This document shows, piece by piece, positions 1-9,405 of a stretch of 64,000 nucleotides of DNA (positions are counted from its first letter, which is position 1; every line of letters begins with the position of its first letter). The DNA is taken from contig NZ_BMWE01000003.1 of assembly GCF_014651075.1 (NCBI RefSeq), forward strand, positions 310,001 through 374,000. Direction: 5' to 3'. A program made the position numbers and the translations under genes. Origin of the DNA: Streptomyces djakartensis (GTDB lineage Bacteria; Actinomycetota; Actinomycetes; Streptomycetales; Streptomycetaceae). The notes under the pieces are model-generated. The model saw only the letters and a program-made list of their open reading frames with translations. It had not been told where the DNA came from and did no database searches.

Positions 1-627
1 GCCGCCGCCGAGAACGGGGGAGTCAACCCCAACCTGGTCGCCGCGGCCAAAAAGGCTTTGGCCGGCAGTGACGACGACGTCGCCGTCTTCCTGAAGGCGG
101 ACACCCAGTACCGGCTCAAGCGCCAGTCCCTCAGGGCGTGGGGGGACGGTGAGTACGCGCGCCAGTCCAGCGCGAACGGCGGGAAGGTCGTCCTCAACGG
201 CACGCTCAAGAGCACCAGCGCACAGGCCGACCGCGAGGACGCCACCTGGGTCATCGTGCCCTCCCTCGCCAGCCGGCCGGGGTGCTACTCCTTCGAGTCC
301 GTGCGCAAGCCCGGCTACTACATCAGGAGCGGCAAGGCCGAGAGGAACGGACTGCGCGTGGAGATCGCCGCGGACGATCGGAGCGCTGCGTTCCGGAAGA
401 GTGCCACGTGGTGCACACGGCCGTTCCCGGCGCGGCCGCTGCCCAGCCCGATCAACGGTGTGTCCTTCAAGCAGGACGCCGGTAGCGGCGTGAACTGGCT
501 GGCGCCCACGACGACGGAGGTCTACGCCCGTTCGGAGATGTCGTTCCCCCTGCCCGGTGGTGTCCCGGGTGAAGCCCAGCCGGTGCGGATGGCGGCCTGG
601 CGCGTCACCGCACCGATGGCACCCTGA
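1..627 (+). CDS. ALF-repeat protein with AbfB-like domain, 3' part only
   Basis: The frame is open from base 1, so the start lies upstream and only the last 208 residues are visible. They begin with the end of an ALF short repeat (VAAAKKALAGSDDDVAVFL), the same repeat type as in the next two genes. About residues 85-160 resemble an AbfB arabinose-binding domain (GCYSFESVRKPGYYIRS, later ATWCTRP). This family is usually secreted and binds plant or wall polysaccharide. It stops 15 nt before the next gene on the same strand, so co-transcription is likely. The fold call is from motif resemblance only and the enzymatic function, if any, lies outside the window. Confidence 0.7.
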   Translation, partial: AAAENGGVNPNLVAAAKKALAGSDDDVAVFLKADTQYRLKRQSLRAWGDGEYARQSSANGGKVVLNGTLKSTSAQADREDATWVIVPSLASRPGCYSFESVRKPGYYIRSGKAERNGLRVEIAADDRSAAFRKSATWCTRPFPARPLPSPINGVSFKQDAGSGVNWLAPTTTEVYARSEMSFPLPGGVPGEAQPVRMAAWRVTAPMAP

Positions 628-642
628 CGAGCGAGGGCGGCA

Positions 643-1761
643 GTGGTGGCAGATTCCGCCGGTCACGGCGTGAGACGTCAGAGATGGGCCGTGTCCGCGC
701 TGGTGGTCGCGGTGCTGGCCGGTGGCGGCGCACCGGTGCACGCGGCGCCCGCTGGGGCTGACACGCCCGCGGTGGCCGCCGACCTGGCCGACCCGACGTC
801 GCTGGTGGCCGCAGCCGCGGCGGACGAGGCGCGGGCGCGTGTGCTGCGGCTGGCCAAATCGGGTCTGCCCGCGGAGATCCGCACCTCGGCGTGGAACGCG
901 CTGCGCAGTACGCGCGGAGACGCGGCGATCGCGGAGTGGCTGGCCCCCGGGGGCGGTTACGACGCGGCGAAGCAGCGCCTGCGTGACGCGCGCTCACGCA
1001 ACCGGGCGTTCTGCGAACGGGTGGTGAGCACGCATCCGGTGGCCTTCTCCCCGGAGGTGCGGTCGGCCGCCGAGCGGGCGCTGAAGGGCACCGACGCCGA
1101 TCGGGCCGCGTTCGTGAAGACCGGTTACGCCGAGGCGCAGCAGCGTGACCGCGTGATGCGGGAGGCTGACGCGCAGCGCCGTCTGGAGGTGGCCGCGAAG
1201 GACCGTGCCTTCGTGCGGGCGGTCGCGGACGGCGATCCGGGCGAACAGGTGCGGGTGGCGGCGCAGTGGGCGCTGCGTCCCGGCTCCACGGACGCGGACG
1301 TCGCGGAGTTCTTCGGCTACGGCTGGGCGACGGGCGCGGCGTTGGACGTCGAGGCGTACCGCCTTCGGGTGGCGGACGGGGAGGTGCGGCGACAGCACGC
1401 GCTGTCTTTGCTGGTCGCGCGTGCGGTGGCCGCGGAGGAGGCGTTGAAGTCGTCGGCCGACGCGGCGAAGGCGCGTGCCGAGGCCGAGCTGGCCTGGCGG
1501 GCGGTCGCCGATCACGCGGACGGCGCGCAGAAGGCCTGGCTGGCCGAGCAGGAGGCGGCCAGGGCGCAGGCGGAGAGCTGGCAGAACATCGCCCGGCTGT
1601 CCAAGGAGAGCGCGGACGCCATCTGGGAGAAGATCAGCGCGCCGGCCGAGGCCCGGCAGAGTGACTGGGCCGCGGAGCAGGCGGAAGCCGCCCTGACGGC
1701 CGCCTTCTGGAAGGACATGGCAGACCGGGCCCGGGACAGCGAGAACCGCGTCCAGGGCTGA
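643..1761 (+). CDS. secreted ALF-repeat protein, no toxin domain
   Basis: A 372-aa protein with GTG start preceded by a GAGGGCGG ribosome site. Residues 1-35 form a signal peptide: basic RRQR, then a hydrophobic stretch, with probable cleavage after VHA. Residues about 60-235 hold ALF-type repeats with the signature ERALKGTDADRAAFVKTGY. The last 130 residues are Ala/Glu-rich and probably coiled-coil. It looks like a short relative of the large downstream gene without a C-terminal effector. A strong hairpin follows 8 nt after the stop, so it closes the transcript with the preceding gene. The function of ALF proteins is not known to me; secretion is inferred from the N-terminus. Confidence 0.75.
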   Translation: MVADSAGHGVRRQRWAVSALVVAVLAGGGAPVHAAPAGADTPAVAADLADPTSLVAAAAADEARARVLRLAKSGLPAEIRTSAWNALRSTRGDAAIAEWLAPGGGYDAAKQRLRDARSRNRAFCERVVSTHPVAFSPEVRSAAERALKGTDADRAAFVKTGYAEAQQRDRVMREADAQRRLEVAAKDRAFVRAVADGDPGEQVRVAAQWALRPGSTDADVAEFFGYGWATGAALDVEAYRLRVADGEVRRQHALSLLVARAVAAEEALKSSADAAKARAEAELAWRAVADHADGAQKAWLAEQEAARAQAESWQNIARLSKESADAIWEKISAPAEARQSDWAAEQAEAALTAAFWKDMADRARDSENRVQG

Positions 1762-1768
1762 CGCCGCG

Positions 1769-1793
1769 GGCCCGGCGCACACCGCGCCGGGCC
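1769..1793 (+). terminator. intrinsic terminator after ALF gene 2
   Basis: A perfect 10-bp GC stem (GGCCCGGCGC) with a 5-nt loop lies 8 nt after the stop codon. There is no U tract, as usual in Streptomyces. Confidence 0.7.
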
Positions 1794-1939
1794 GGTCCAC
1801 CGGGCCGACGGCCACACAGCGGCTCTGTACTGCTGCCGCCCTTCGCGGCCGAGGCCCCGCTCACCCCTGCCCGCGCACAGAGGGCGGGGAATTTTTTTGC
1901 CGACGTCCTCTGACTTGTCAACTTATTGAAGGAGTTCCC

Positions 1940-4900
1940 GTGAGGGGAAGATTCCGGCTGAGAGCCGGAACATTACGCGGGCGGGTGCCCGGAATGCTGG
2001 GCAAGGCGGTGTCGACCGTCATGGCCCTGGCCGTCCTCGGCGGTGTGGCCGGCGAGGCCCGTGCCGTCACACCGGAGAGGCCGGGCGACGGGATTGAGCT
2101 GACACGCATCCTGGCCGGATTACCGAAGCCGGAGACCGACCCGGTCCCGGCGCGTTCCTCTCTGGAGGAGGCTGCCGAGGACCGCGATCGGCAATTGGTG
2201 GAGGACTTCGCGGAGTTCGACGAGGAGGAGGAGGTCCGCGAGGCAGCCAGGAAGGCGTTGGAGAGTACGGATCCGAATGCGATCCGTGACTTCCTGGAGC
2301 GGGGAGAAGCCGAGGCACGGCAGCGTGCCAAGGACAAGAGGGACACTGCGGACGTCGCCAACCGTCGTCAGATCGAGGCGATGCGCGGCACGGGCGGCCC
2401 GTTCTTCAACGCGGAGGTCGAGCGGGTCCTGAAGGGAACAGCCCGCGACCGCGCCGACTTCCTGGCCTTCGGTGCCGAGATCGCGCGGCAGCGGGACAAA
2501 GCGACGGAGCAGAACGACAAGGAACGCGCGGCGGAGAACCGCAAGCGGGTGGAGATGCTCGTCGCGGTGGGCGGTCCGGAGGTCAAGCGGACCGCACAGG
2601 AAGCCCTCGCCACGGGCGACGACAAGGTGATCGCCGAGTTCCTGGAGAAGGGTTACCTGGTCGCCGCGGAGAAGGACGCGGACGACCGGGCCGCGCACGA
2701 GAAGGCGCAGAAGGAGGCGCTGGAGGCCGCGGAGCGGCTGCGCAAGCTGGCGGAGCAGGCGGCCACGGCCGCCGAGGCCCGTACCAAGCTGATCGCCGCG
2801 CACGGCAAGGCGGTGAAGGATCTCAAGACCGCCTCGAACGCGATGAGCGCGGCGGCTGCGCAGTCCCGCGAGGCCGACCGGATGCTGGCCGCCGACCGGG
2901 CGGGCAAGCGCCTGTCGGACTACGGGCCGGTCAAGACCGAGATCGCCCGGCAGGTCGGTATCGCCGAGGACGCGGCCAAGCAGGCGCAGGTGGCGGCGGG
3001 CCAGGCCAAGGTACAAGCCGGCGTTCTGGTCGAGACGGGGCTCACCCACGGCGTCCAGTGGGCGGAGGTCGCCTCCGGTATCGAGGCCGCGGCGGACGCT
3101 GCGGCCAAGGCTGCGGCCACCGCGCAGCAAGCCGTGGGAGCGACAGCCGCCGACGCCGCCGGGCTGAACTCCAAGAACCAGGCCGAGCTCCACGCCCGGC
3201 AGGCCGCCAAGTGGCGGGAGAACGCCGAGGAGCACGCGAAGGCGGCGGCCCGGCTCGCCGAGGCGGCGGCCAGGCAGGCGAAGATCGCGGCGGACGCGGC
3301 GGCCAAGTCCCGCCAGGCCAGGATCGAAGCCGAGCAGGCCGAGAAGCAGGCGTGGGACCACGCCCAGAGGACGCGCGCCGCGCGGATCGAAGCGCAGCGG
3401 CAGGCCAAGATCGCAGCGGACCAGCGGGCGATCGCCGAACGCGAGCGTGACCTGGCGGCGGCCGCACGGGCGCGTGCCGAACAGGAACGCGATGTGGCCG
3501 CTCAGGCACGCGCGCGTGCCGAGGCCGAAGCGCGGACCGCGTCGGCCAAGCGGGCCGATGCCCAGAGCGCCGCGGCCGTGGCGGCCGAGAAGCGGGCCAC
3601 CGCGCAGGCCCAGGAGGGTATCGCCGCCAAGGCCGACGAGCTGGCCAGGGGCGAGGAGACCAAGGCCCGCAACGCCCGGAACAAGGCGGTGGAGGCCGAA
3701 CGCGTCCACAGGGCGGAAGAGGCCCGGGCCAGGGCGACCGAAGCGCTGGCCGCCAAGGCGAAGGGAACCGAGCACGCCGAGACCGCGCGCACGGCGGCCA
3801 CGGAGGCACGATCCGCTGCGAACGCGGCAGGGACTGCCGCCGGTTCGGCCCGTGGCGCTGCGGATCAGGCGTCCGAGGCGGCGGTGCGTTCGCGTTCGGC
3901 GGCCATCGAGGCCGCCGGTGCGGCCGCGCGGGCGCGGGCAGCGGCCAGTGAAGCCGCGGCGCACGCCGCGCGGGCAAACGCCGCGGCCAACAAGGCCGAA
4001 GCCGCCGCCTTCGCCGCGAACGCGGCGGCGAACAAGGCGGAGTCCGAGGCCGCGGCCACGCGTGCCGCGGCGCAGCGGGCCAACGCCAAGGCGGCCGAGG
4101 CCACCGCGCAGGAAGCCCGGGCCGGCATCGCCGCCCACGAGGCCTCCCGGCTCGCCGGGCTCGCCGCCCTCCACGCCAACCAGGCTCTCCAGGCGGCCAA
4201 CCGCACCCGGGAGGAAGCCGACGGCGCCACCAGGGAAGCGGCGATGGCCCGCCTGCAGTCGACCATCGCCGTCCAGGCCGCCACCTCCGCCCGTACCACC
4301 GCCTCCGGAATCGCCGACCCGGCCAACACCGCCATCCAGATCACCGCGCCGTTCACCGGCACCGACGTGAACGCCGACTTCGCCGCGGAGGTCGCCCAGG
4401 CCGCCCAGGCGATGGGCCAGGCGGAGGTGACCAAGGCCGAGGCCAGAGCGGTGGAGGCGGTCAAGGCCGCCGAAGCGGCCGAAGCCGCCGCCGCACGTGC
4501 CAACGCCGAGGTGGGTCCCGCGTTCAAGGCGGCGGCAGCGGCGGCGCGTTCCTCCGCGGACGCGGCACGCTCCTCCGTGGCCGCGATGAAATCCGCGGCC
4601 CAGGCCGCCGAGGACGGAGCCAAGGCCCGAGCCGCGGCGGCACGGGCCGACGAGGCCGACGCCCAGGCGCAGGCCGACGCGAAACTCGCCCGCCAGGCCG
4701 CCGACCAGGCATTCGCGGACGCGGCAGCGGCCCGCAACGCCGCCACCCAGGCCGAGGCCGAGGCCGCACGCGCCCGGGGAGCCGCCGCCGAAGCGGAGAA
4801 CCATGCCGCGGCCGCGAGCAGCGCCGCCACGCTGGCCGAGAAGGAGGCGAGCGTCGCCCAGAGTGCGGCCACCCAGGCGGAGAAGGACGCCGCCGACGCC

Positions 4901-5896
4901 GCCAAGCTCGCCACCTCGGCCGAGGAGCACGCCAAGTCGGCGGAGACCGCCGCCAAGAACGCCGGCACCTACGCCAAGGAGGCCGACGAGGCCGCCAAGA
5001 AGGCCGAGGAGTACCAGCGCGAACTGGAGCGAAAGGAACGCGAGGAGGCCGCTAAGGGCAAGAAGGACGCCCCGAGTGACCTTTCGGACGCTGACCGCAA
5101 GGCGCTCGAAGCAGCGGGTATGACCCCCGCCGAGTACGAGGCGGCCCGCGCACTCGCCCAGCAGGACCTGCTCGACTACCTGAAGGAGAACGGCGGCGAG
5201 CTCCTCGTCGAACTGTTCGCCGAGGACATCAAGGAGTGCTGGGACGCTCCCGACGTCGGGATCTGCCTCTGGGCCATCATCCAGAACCTCGGCCCGGCCA
5301 AGGCGCTCAAGATCGCCAGCAAGCTGCCGAGAATCGCGAAGGCCATCGCGGGGATCAACGGTTTTCTCGACAAGACGGCCAAGGCGAGGAAACTTGTCGA
5401 CAAGGGCGAGAAGTTCATCGAGGAAATCAGACGAAAAATCCCGGACTGCTTCGCGAAGAAGGCCAAGGGCCGTAAGTCCGGAGTTTCCCCCAAGTCCGCG
5501 ATGCGCCTGGCCGGAAGCAGGGGCAAGGGAGACGACGACTGCCCGGCAGTGACGGTCTCCATCTACCGGACACCCAAGATGGTCGACAAGGACTACGAGT
5601 TGAAGAACGGGCCGAACGGGGCCGCGCACACAGGAGGCGATGCCTCCGTCTACTTCGGGGAGTACAGCGTGGCCAAGGAATACGTGGGCAGCGGAAGTGG
5701 CCCCTTTGCTGATGGTATGATCCGCTATGAAATGTCCCCCGAATTCCTGGCCAAGTTCGCCGATTGCGCCGAGCGATACGACTGGAAGGGGCCGGACGGC
5801 AAGCCTCGCATCGAGTTCGTCATCCCGGTCGACCGGCTGAAGGACTTCAACGATCTCACCGTCAAGCGTGAGTGGCTGAAGGGCAAGAAGGACTGA
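1940..5896 (+). CDS. large secreted ALF/coiled-coil protein with C-terminal toxin-like domain
   Basis: A 1318-aa protein with GTG start and AAGGAG 5 nt upstream. Residues 1-43 form a signal peptide (hydrophobic MALAVLGGVAGEARA); ATG 1994 is an alternative start that keeps it. ALF repeats span about 75-235 (VREAARKALESTDPNAIRDFL and two more). Residues 240-1040 are an extremely Ala-rich coiled coil. Residues 1050-1190 contain a hydrophobic helix region with cysteines, like a pretoxin domain. The C-terminal 118 residues have ordinary composition: YR at 1209-1210, ASVYFGE at 1235-1241 and IEFVIP at 1291-1296. The order stalk, pretoxin, compact tail, followed at once by a small gene, is that of polymorphic toxins. 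The tail pattern weakly recalls ADP-ribosyltransferase toxins, but I cannot prove this. Confidence 0.75.
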   Translation: MRGRFRLRAGTLRGRVPGMLGKAVSTVMALAVLGGVAGEARAVTPERPGDGIELTRILAGLPKPETDPVPARSSLEEAAEDRDRQLVEDFAEFDEEEEVREAARKALESTDPNAIRDFLERGEAEARQRAKDKRDTADVANRRQIEAMRGTGGPFFNAEVERVLKGTARDRADFLAFGAEIARQRDKATEQNDKERAAENRKRVEMLVAVGGPEVKRTAQEALATGDDKVIAEFLEKGYLVAAEKDADDRAAHEKAQKEALEAAERLRKLAEQAATAAEARTKLIAAHGKAVKDLKTASNAMSAAAAQSREADRMLAADRAGKRLSDYGPVKTEIARQVGIAEDAAKQAQVAAGQAKVQAGVLVETGLTHGVQWAEVASGIEAAADAAAKAAATAQQAVGATAADAAGLNSKNQAELHARQAAKWRENAEEHAKAAARLAEAAARQAKIAADAAAKSRQARIEAEQAEKQAWDHAQRTRAARIEAQRQAKIAADQRAIAERERDLAAAARARAEQERDVAAQARARAEAEARTASAKRADAQSAAAVAAEKRATAQAQEGIAAKADELARGEETKARNARNKAVEAERVHRAEEARARATEALAAKAKGTEHAETARTAATEARSAANAAGTAAGSARGAADQASEAAVRSRSAAIEAAGAAARARAAASEAAAHAARANAAANKAEAAAFAANAAANKAESEAAATRAAAQRANAKAAEATAQEARAGIAAHEASRLAGLAALHANQALQAANRTREEADGATREAAMARLQSTIAVQAATSARTTASGIADPANTAIQITAPFTGTDVNADFAAEVAQAAQAMGQAEVTKAEARAVEAVKAAEAAEAAAARANAEVGPAFKAAAAAARSSADAARSSVAAMKSAAQAAEDGAKARAAAARADEADAQAQADAKLARQAADQAFADAAAARNAATQAEAEAARARGAAAEAENHAAAASSAATLAEKEASVAQSAATQAEKDAADAAKLATSAEEHAKSAETAAKNAGTYAKEADEAAKKAEEYQRELERKEREEAAKGKKDAPSDLSDADRKALEAAGMTPAEYEAARALAQQDLLDYLKENGGELLVELFAEDIKECWDAPDVGICLWAIIQNLGPAKALKIASKLPRIAKAIAGINGFLDKTAKARKLVDKGEKFIEEIRRKIPDCFAKKAKGRKSGVSPKSAMRLAGSRGKGDDDCPAVTVSIYRTPKMVDKDYELKNGPNGAAHTGGDASVYFGEYSVAKEYVGSGSGPFADGMIRYEMSPEFLAKFADCAERYDWKGPDGKPRIEFVIPVDRLKDFNDLTVKREWLKGKKD

Positions 5897-5901
5897 CGGC
5901 C

Positions 5902-6162
5902 ATGGACTATCACTTGCACCATGAAGTCGACGTGACCGTGGTCGCCGCCCGCCCGTGGGGCCTGGAGGTCGAATCGGGACATGGTTCCCGCGGCTTCATC
6001 GACAACACGAAGAGCCCGGCATGGCCGTCGGGTGATCAACAGGCTCTGGTCGGCACCGTCCTGCGTGCCGTCGTCATCGACGACCGGCGGGACCCCGTCC
6101 GGCTGAGCACCCTCGACACGGACATACGGATCGCCCGCGAGAAGAGGAGCCGTTCCTCCTAG
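5902..6162 (+). CDS. candidate immunity protein, S1/OB-like
   Basis: An 86-aa protein beginning at ATG 5902, 5 nt after the stop of the large secreted protein, with AAGGA about 10 nt upstream. A longer in-frame GTG start at 5872 would overlap the upstream gene and is less likely. It has no signal peptide or membrane segment, so it should stay in the cytoplasm. Its strand-rich pattern (VDVTVVAARPWGLEVE, GFIDNTKSP, VGTVLRAVVIDD) resembles a small S1-type OB fold, which often binds RNA. Tight coupling to a toxin-like gene and a terminator directly behind it fit an immunity gene. That role is inferred from position, not from a recognised immunity family. Confidence 0.6.
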   Translation: MDYHLHHEVDVTVVAARPWGLEVESGHGSRGFIDNTKSPAWPSGDQQALVGTVLRAVVIDDRRDPVRLSTLDTDIRIAREKRSRSS

Positions 6163-6178
6163 GGCAAGCAGCTCACGA

Positions 6179-6208
6179 GGCCCCACCGGCCGGGACGCCG
6201 GTGGGGCC
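6179..6208 (+). terminator. terminator closing the ALF toxin locus
   Basis: A perfect 12-bp stem (GGCCCCACCGGC) with loop CGGGAC lies 16 nt after the 86-aa gene. It separates the accessory locus from pdxS. Confidence 0.8.
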
Positions 6209-6327
6209 CTCCCGCGCGTCGCTCACCAAAAAAATCCACCGGCTTCCCATTGGCCCTTGATGTGGACCGGTCCCCTCGCGTTTCCTCGGTGCTCGCAGTA
6301 ACCCTCTTTCACCCAGCGAGGTCACCC

Positions 6328-7233
6328 GTGTCCATCTCCGAGAACCAGGCCCCCGAGACCGGCACCGCCCGTGTGAAGCGCGGCATGGCAGAGCAGCTCA
6401 AGGGCGGCGTCATCATGGACGTCGTCACGCCGGAGCAGGCGAAGATCGCCGAGGACGCGGGAGCCGTCGCCGTCATGGCCCTGGAGCGGGTCCCGGCCGA
6501 CATCCGCAAGGACGGCGGCGTGGCCCGCATGTCCGACCCGGACATGATCGAGGGCATCATCGAAGCCGTCTCCATCCCGGTGATGGCCAAGTCCCGCATC
6601 GGCCACTTCGTCGAGGCCCAGGTGCTGCAGTCCCTCGGCGTCGACTACATCGACGAGTCCGAGGTCCTCACCCCGGCCGACGAGGTCAACCACTCCGACA
6701 AGTGGGCCTTCACCACGCCGTTCGTCTGTGGCGCCACCAACCTGGGCGAGGCCCTGCGCCGCATCGCCGAGGGCGCCGCGATGATCCGGTCCAAGGGCGA
6801 GGCCGGCACCGGCAACGTCGTCGAGGCCGTCCGTCACCTGCGCCAGATCAAGAACGAGATCGCCCGCCTGCGCGGCTACGACAACAACGAGCTGTACGCC
6901 GCCGCCAAGGAACTGCGCGCCCCGTACGAGCTGGTCAAGGAAGTCTCCGAGCTCGGCAAGCTCCCCGTGGTGCTGTTCTCCGCCGGTGGCGTCGCCACCC
7001 CGGCCGACGCGGCCCTGATGCGCCAGCTCGGCGCCGAGGGCGTCTTCGTCGGCTCCGGCATCTTCAAGTCCGGTGACCCGGCCAAGCGTGCCGCCGCCAT
7101 CGTCAAGGCCACCACCTTCTACGACGACCCGAAGATCGTCGCCGACGCGTCCCGCAACCTCGGCGAGGCCATGGTGGGCATCAACTGCGACACCCTCCCC
7201 GAGGCCGAGCGCTACGCCAACCGCGGCTGGTAA
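6328..7233 (+). CDS. pdxS: pyridoxal 5'-phosphate synthase subunit PdxS
   Basis: The 301-aa synthase subunit makes pyridoxal 5'-phosphate from ribose 5-phosphate, glyceraldehyde 3-phosphate and ammonia supplied by PdxT. The conserved [18 protein letters not shown] block begins near residue 16. Lys88 (VMAKSRIGH) and Lys156 (RSKGEAGTG) match the two catalytic lysines of the family. I chose GTG 6328, with GAGG 7 nt upstream, over the TTG at 6250, because the extra 26 residues look like untranslated DNA and the family starts close to here. pdxT follows 14 nt downstream and is surely co-transcribed. Confidence 0.97.
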   Translation: MSISENQAPETGTARVKRGMAEQLKGGVIMDVVTPEQAKIAEDAGAVAVMALERVPADIRKDGGVARMSDPDMIEGIIEAVSIPVMAKSRIGHFVEAQVLQSLGVDYIDESEVLTPADEVNHSDKWAFTTPFVCGATNLGEALRRIAEGAAMIRSKGEAGTGNVVEAVRHLRQIKNEIARLRGYDNNELYAAAKELRAPYELVKEVSELGKLPVVLFSAGGVATPADAALMRQLGAEGVFVGSGIFKSGDPAKRAAAIVKATTFYDDPKIVADASRNLGEAMVGINCDTLPEAERYANRGW

Positions 7234-7247
7234 GGCACATCAGAGAC

Positions 7248-7853
7248 ATGACCGAAGCACCTGTGATCGGCGTCCTGGCCCTCCAGGGCGACGTACGGGA
7301 GCACCTCGTCGCCCTGGCCGCGGCCGACGCCGTGGCCAGGCCGGTGCGGCGCCCCGAAGAACTCGCCGAGGTGGACGGCCTCGTGATCCCCGGCGGCGAG
7401 TCCACCACCATCTCCAAGCTGGCCGTCCTGTTCGGGGTGATGGAGCCCCTCCGCGCGCGTGTGCGGGACGGCCTGCCCGTCTACGGCACCTGCGCCGGCA
7501 TGATCATGCTCGCCGACAAGATACTCGACCCGCGCTCGGGCCAGGAGACCATCGGCGGCATCGACATGATCGTGCGCCGCAACGCCTTCGGCCGGCAGAA
7601 CGAGTCCTTCGAGGCGGCCGTCGAGGTCAGGGGTGTCGAGGGCGACCCCGTGGAGGGCGTCTTCATCCGAGCCCCCTGGGTCGAGTCCGTCGGCGCCGGG
7701 GCCGAGGTGCTCGCCGAGCACGGCGGCCACATCGTCGCCGTCCGCCAGGGCAACGCGCTGGCCACGTCGTTCCACCCGGAACTGACCGGTGACCACCGTG
7801 TGCACGCCCTGTTCGTCGAGATGGTGCGCGCGAACCGGGCAGCCGACTCCTAG
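7248..7853 (+). CDS. pdxT: PdxT glutaminase subunit of PLP synthase
   Basis: A 201-aa class I glutamine amidotransferase that releases ammonia from glutamine and channels it to PdxS. The catalytic triad is visible as Cys82 (YGTCAGMIM), His176 and Glu178 (FHPEL). The glutamine-binding loop GGESTT is at 49-54. Length is typical. It starts 14 nt after pdxS, and yebC follows 51 nt later, so the three genes may form one transcript. Confidence 0.97.
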   Translation: MTEAPVIGVLALQGDVREHLVALAAADAVARPVRRPEELAEVDGLVIPGGESTTISKLAVLFGVMEPLRARVRDGLPVYGTCAGMIMLADKILDPRSGQETIGGIDMIVRRNAFGRQNESFEAAVEVRGVEGDPVEGVFIRAPWVESVGAGAEVLAEHGGHIVAVRQGNALATSFHPELTGDHRVHALFVEMVRANRAADS

Positions 7854-7904
7854 TAGGATTCCTGCGTTCGTTGCTGAGATGGGTTACGCGAAGGAGACAG
7901 GCAG

Positions 7905-8657
7905 ATGTCCGGCCACTCTAAATGGGCCACGACGAAGCACAAGAAGGCCGTCATCGATGCCAAGCGCGGCAAGCTCTTCGCGAAGCTGATCAAGAACATC
8001 GAGGTGGCGGCCCGGATGGGCGGCGCCGACCCCGAGGGCAACCCGACGCTGTACGACGCCATTCAGAAGGCGAAGAAGTCGTCGGTCCCCAACAAGAACA
8101 TCGACTCCGCGGTCAAGCGCGGCGCGGGCCTGGAGGCCGGCGGCGCCGACTACGAGACGATCATGTACGAGGGCTACGGCCCGAACGGCGTCGCGGTGCT
8201 CATCGAGTGCCTCACCGACAACCGCAACCGCGCCGCCTCCGAGGTCCGCGTCGCCATGACCCGCAACGGCGGCTCCATGGCCGACCCGGGCTCGGTGTCC
8301 TATCTGTTCAACCGCAAGGGCGTCGTGATCGTCCCCAAGGGCGAGCTGACCGAGGACGACGTGCTGACCGCCGTGCTCGACGCGGGCGCCGAGGAGGTCA
8401 ACGACCTCGGTGAGAGCTTCGAGGTCCTCAGCGAGGCCACCGACCTGGTCGCGGTCCGCACCGCCCTCCAGGACGCCGGCATCGACTACGACTCCGCCGA
8501 CGCCAACTTCGTCCCGACCATGCAGGTCGAACTGGACGAGGAGGGCGCCAAGAAGATCTTCAAGCTGATCGACGCGCTCGAGGACAGCGACGACGTGCAG
8601 AACGTCTTCGCCAACTTCGACGTCAGCGACGAGGTCATGGAGAAGGTCGACGCGTAA
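7905..8657 (+). CDS. yebC: YebC/PmpR family protein
   Basis: A 250-aa cytoplasmic protein of the TACO1/YebC family. The hallmark N-terminus [19 protein letters not shown] and the [21 protein letters not shown] segment are present, and length is standard. Members have been described as DNA-binding regulators. More recently some were linked to relieving ribosome stalling at proline stretches, which would fit a chromosome that also carries efp in this window. It lies just upstream of ruvCAB, a common arrangement. AAGGAG precedes the ATG. Confidence 0.95.
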   Translation: MSGHSKWATTKHKKAVIDAKRGKLFAKLIKNIEVAARMGGADPEGNPTLYDAIQKAKKSSVPNKNIDSAVKRGAGLEAGGADYETIMYEGYGPNGVAVLIECLTDNRNRAASEVRVAMTRNGGSMADPGSVSYLFNRKGVVIVPKGELTEDDVLTAVLDAGAEEVNDLGESFEVLSEATDLVAVRTALQDAGIDYDSADANFVPTMQVELDEEGAKKIFKLIDALEDSDDVQNVFANFDVSDEVMEKVDA

Positions 8658-8690
8658 CGCTGCCGCGAATGTGCGAGCGCCGCGATCTCG

Positions 8691-8722
8691 GCGGGCCGGG
8701 GGACACGAGTCCTCCGGCCCGC
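8691..8722 (+). terminator. hairpin between yebC and ruvC
   Basis: A 14-bp stem with one G.U pair (arms starting GCGGGCCGG and ending CCGGCCCGC) and an ACGA loop lies 33 nt after yebC. It suggests that ruvCAB has its own promoter in the remaining 140 nt. Confidence 0.7.
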
Positions 8723-8865
8723 TGTCGTTGTCAGTGGCAGCGGATAGCCTGGCGGAGTCAAAGATCACCGTCCACGACCGCGACCATCGATTGAGGAACC
8801 ACGACGGTGCTCAGCCACGTCCGCGAGAGCGGCGGCGGTTCAGCCGCAAAGAGGGGAGGGCGCGC

Positions 8866-9405
8866 GTGCGCGTGCTGGGGGTGGACCCGGGACTGACCCG
8901 GTGCGGTGTCGGCGTGGTCGAGGGCGTCGCCGGGCGGCCGCTCACCATGGTCGGCGTCGGCGTCGTCCGGACGCCCGCCGACGCCGACCTCGGCCACCGC
9001 CTGGTCGCCATCGAGCAGGGCATCGAGCAGTGGCTGGACGAGCACCGGCCGGAGTTCGTCGCCGTCGAGCGCGTCTTCAGCCAGCACAACGTCCGTACGG
9101 TGATGGGCACCGCCCAGGCCAGTGCCGTCGCCATGCTCTGTGCCGCCCGCCGCGGCATCCCCGTCGCCCTGCACACCCCGAGCGAGGTCAAGGCCGCCGT
9201 CACCGGCAGCGGCCGGGCCGACAAGGCCCAGGTGGGCGCCATGGTGACCCGGCTGCTGCGGCTCGGCGCACCGCCCAAGCCCGCCGACGCGGCCGACGCC
9301 CTCGCGCTCGCCATCTGCCACATCTGGCGCGCCCCCGCGCAGAACCGGCTCCAGCGGGCCGTCGCCCTGCACACCGCCAAAGCACCGAAAGGCCGTACGG
9401 CATGA
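8866..9405 (+). CDS. ruvC: Holliday junction resolvase RuvC
   Basis: A 179-aa endonuclease that cuts Holliday junctions moved by RuvAB. Active-site acidic residues sit in [13 protein letters not shown] (Asp7), AVERVF, and the C-terminal [14 protein letters not shown] block. GTG 8866 is chosen because GAGGGGAGG lies 6 nt upstream and the RuvC fold begins right there. A longer frame back to 8671 encodes only low-complexity residues. The last bases overlap the start of ruvA (ATGA), so translation is coupled. Confidence 0.96.
   Translation: MRVLGVDPGLTRCGVGVVEGVAGRPLTMVGVGVVRTPADADLGHRLVAIEQGIEQWLDEHRPEFVAVERVFSQHNVRTVMGTAQASAVAMLCAARRGIPVALHTPSEVKAAVTGSGRADKAQVGAMVTRLLRLGAPPKPADAADALALAICHIWRAPAQNRLQRAVALHTAKAPKGRTA

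Noticed and set aside
2120..5629. 1169-aa minus-strand frame opposite the large ALF gene
   Set aside because: It is a shadow of the Ala-rich codons of the plus-strand gene; composition is Gly/Arg/Leu runs with no start signal.
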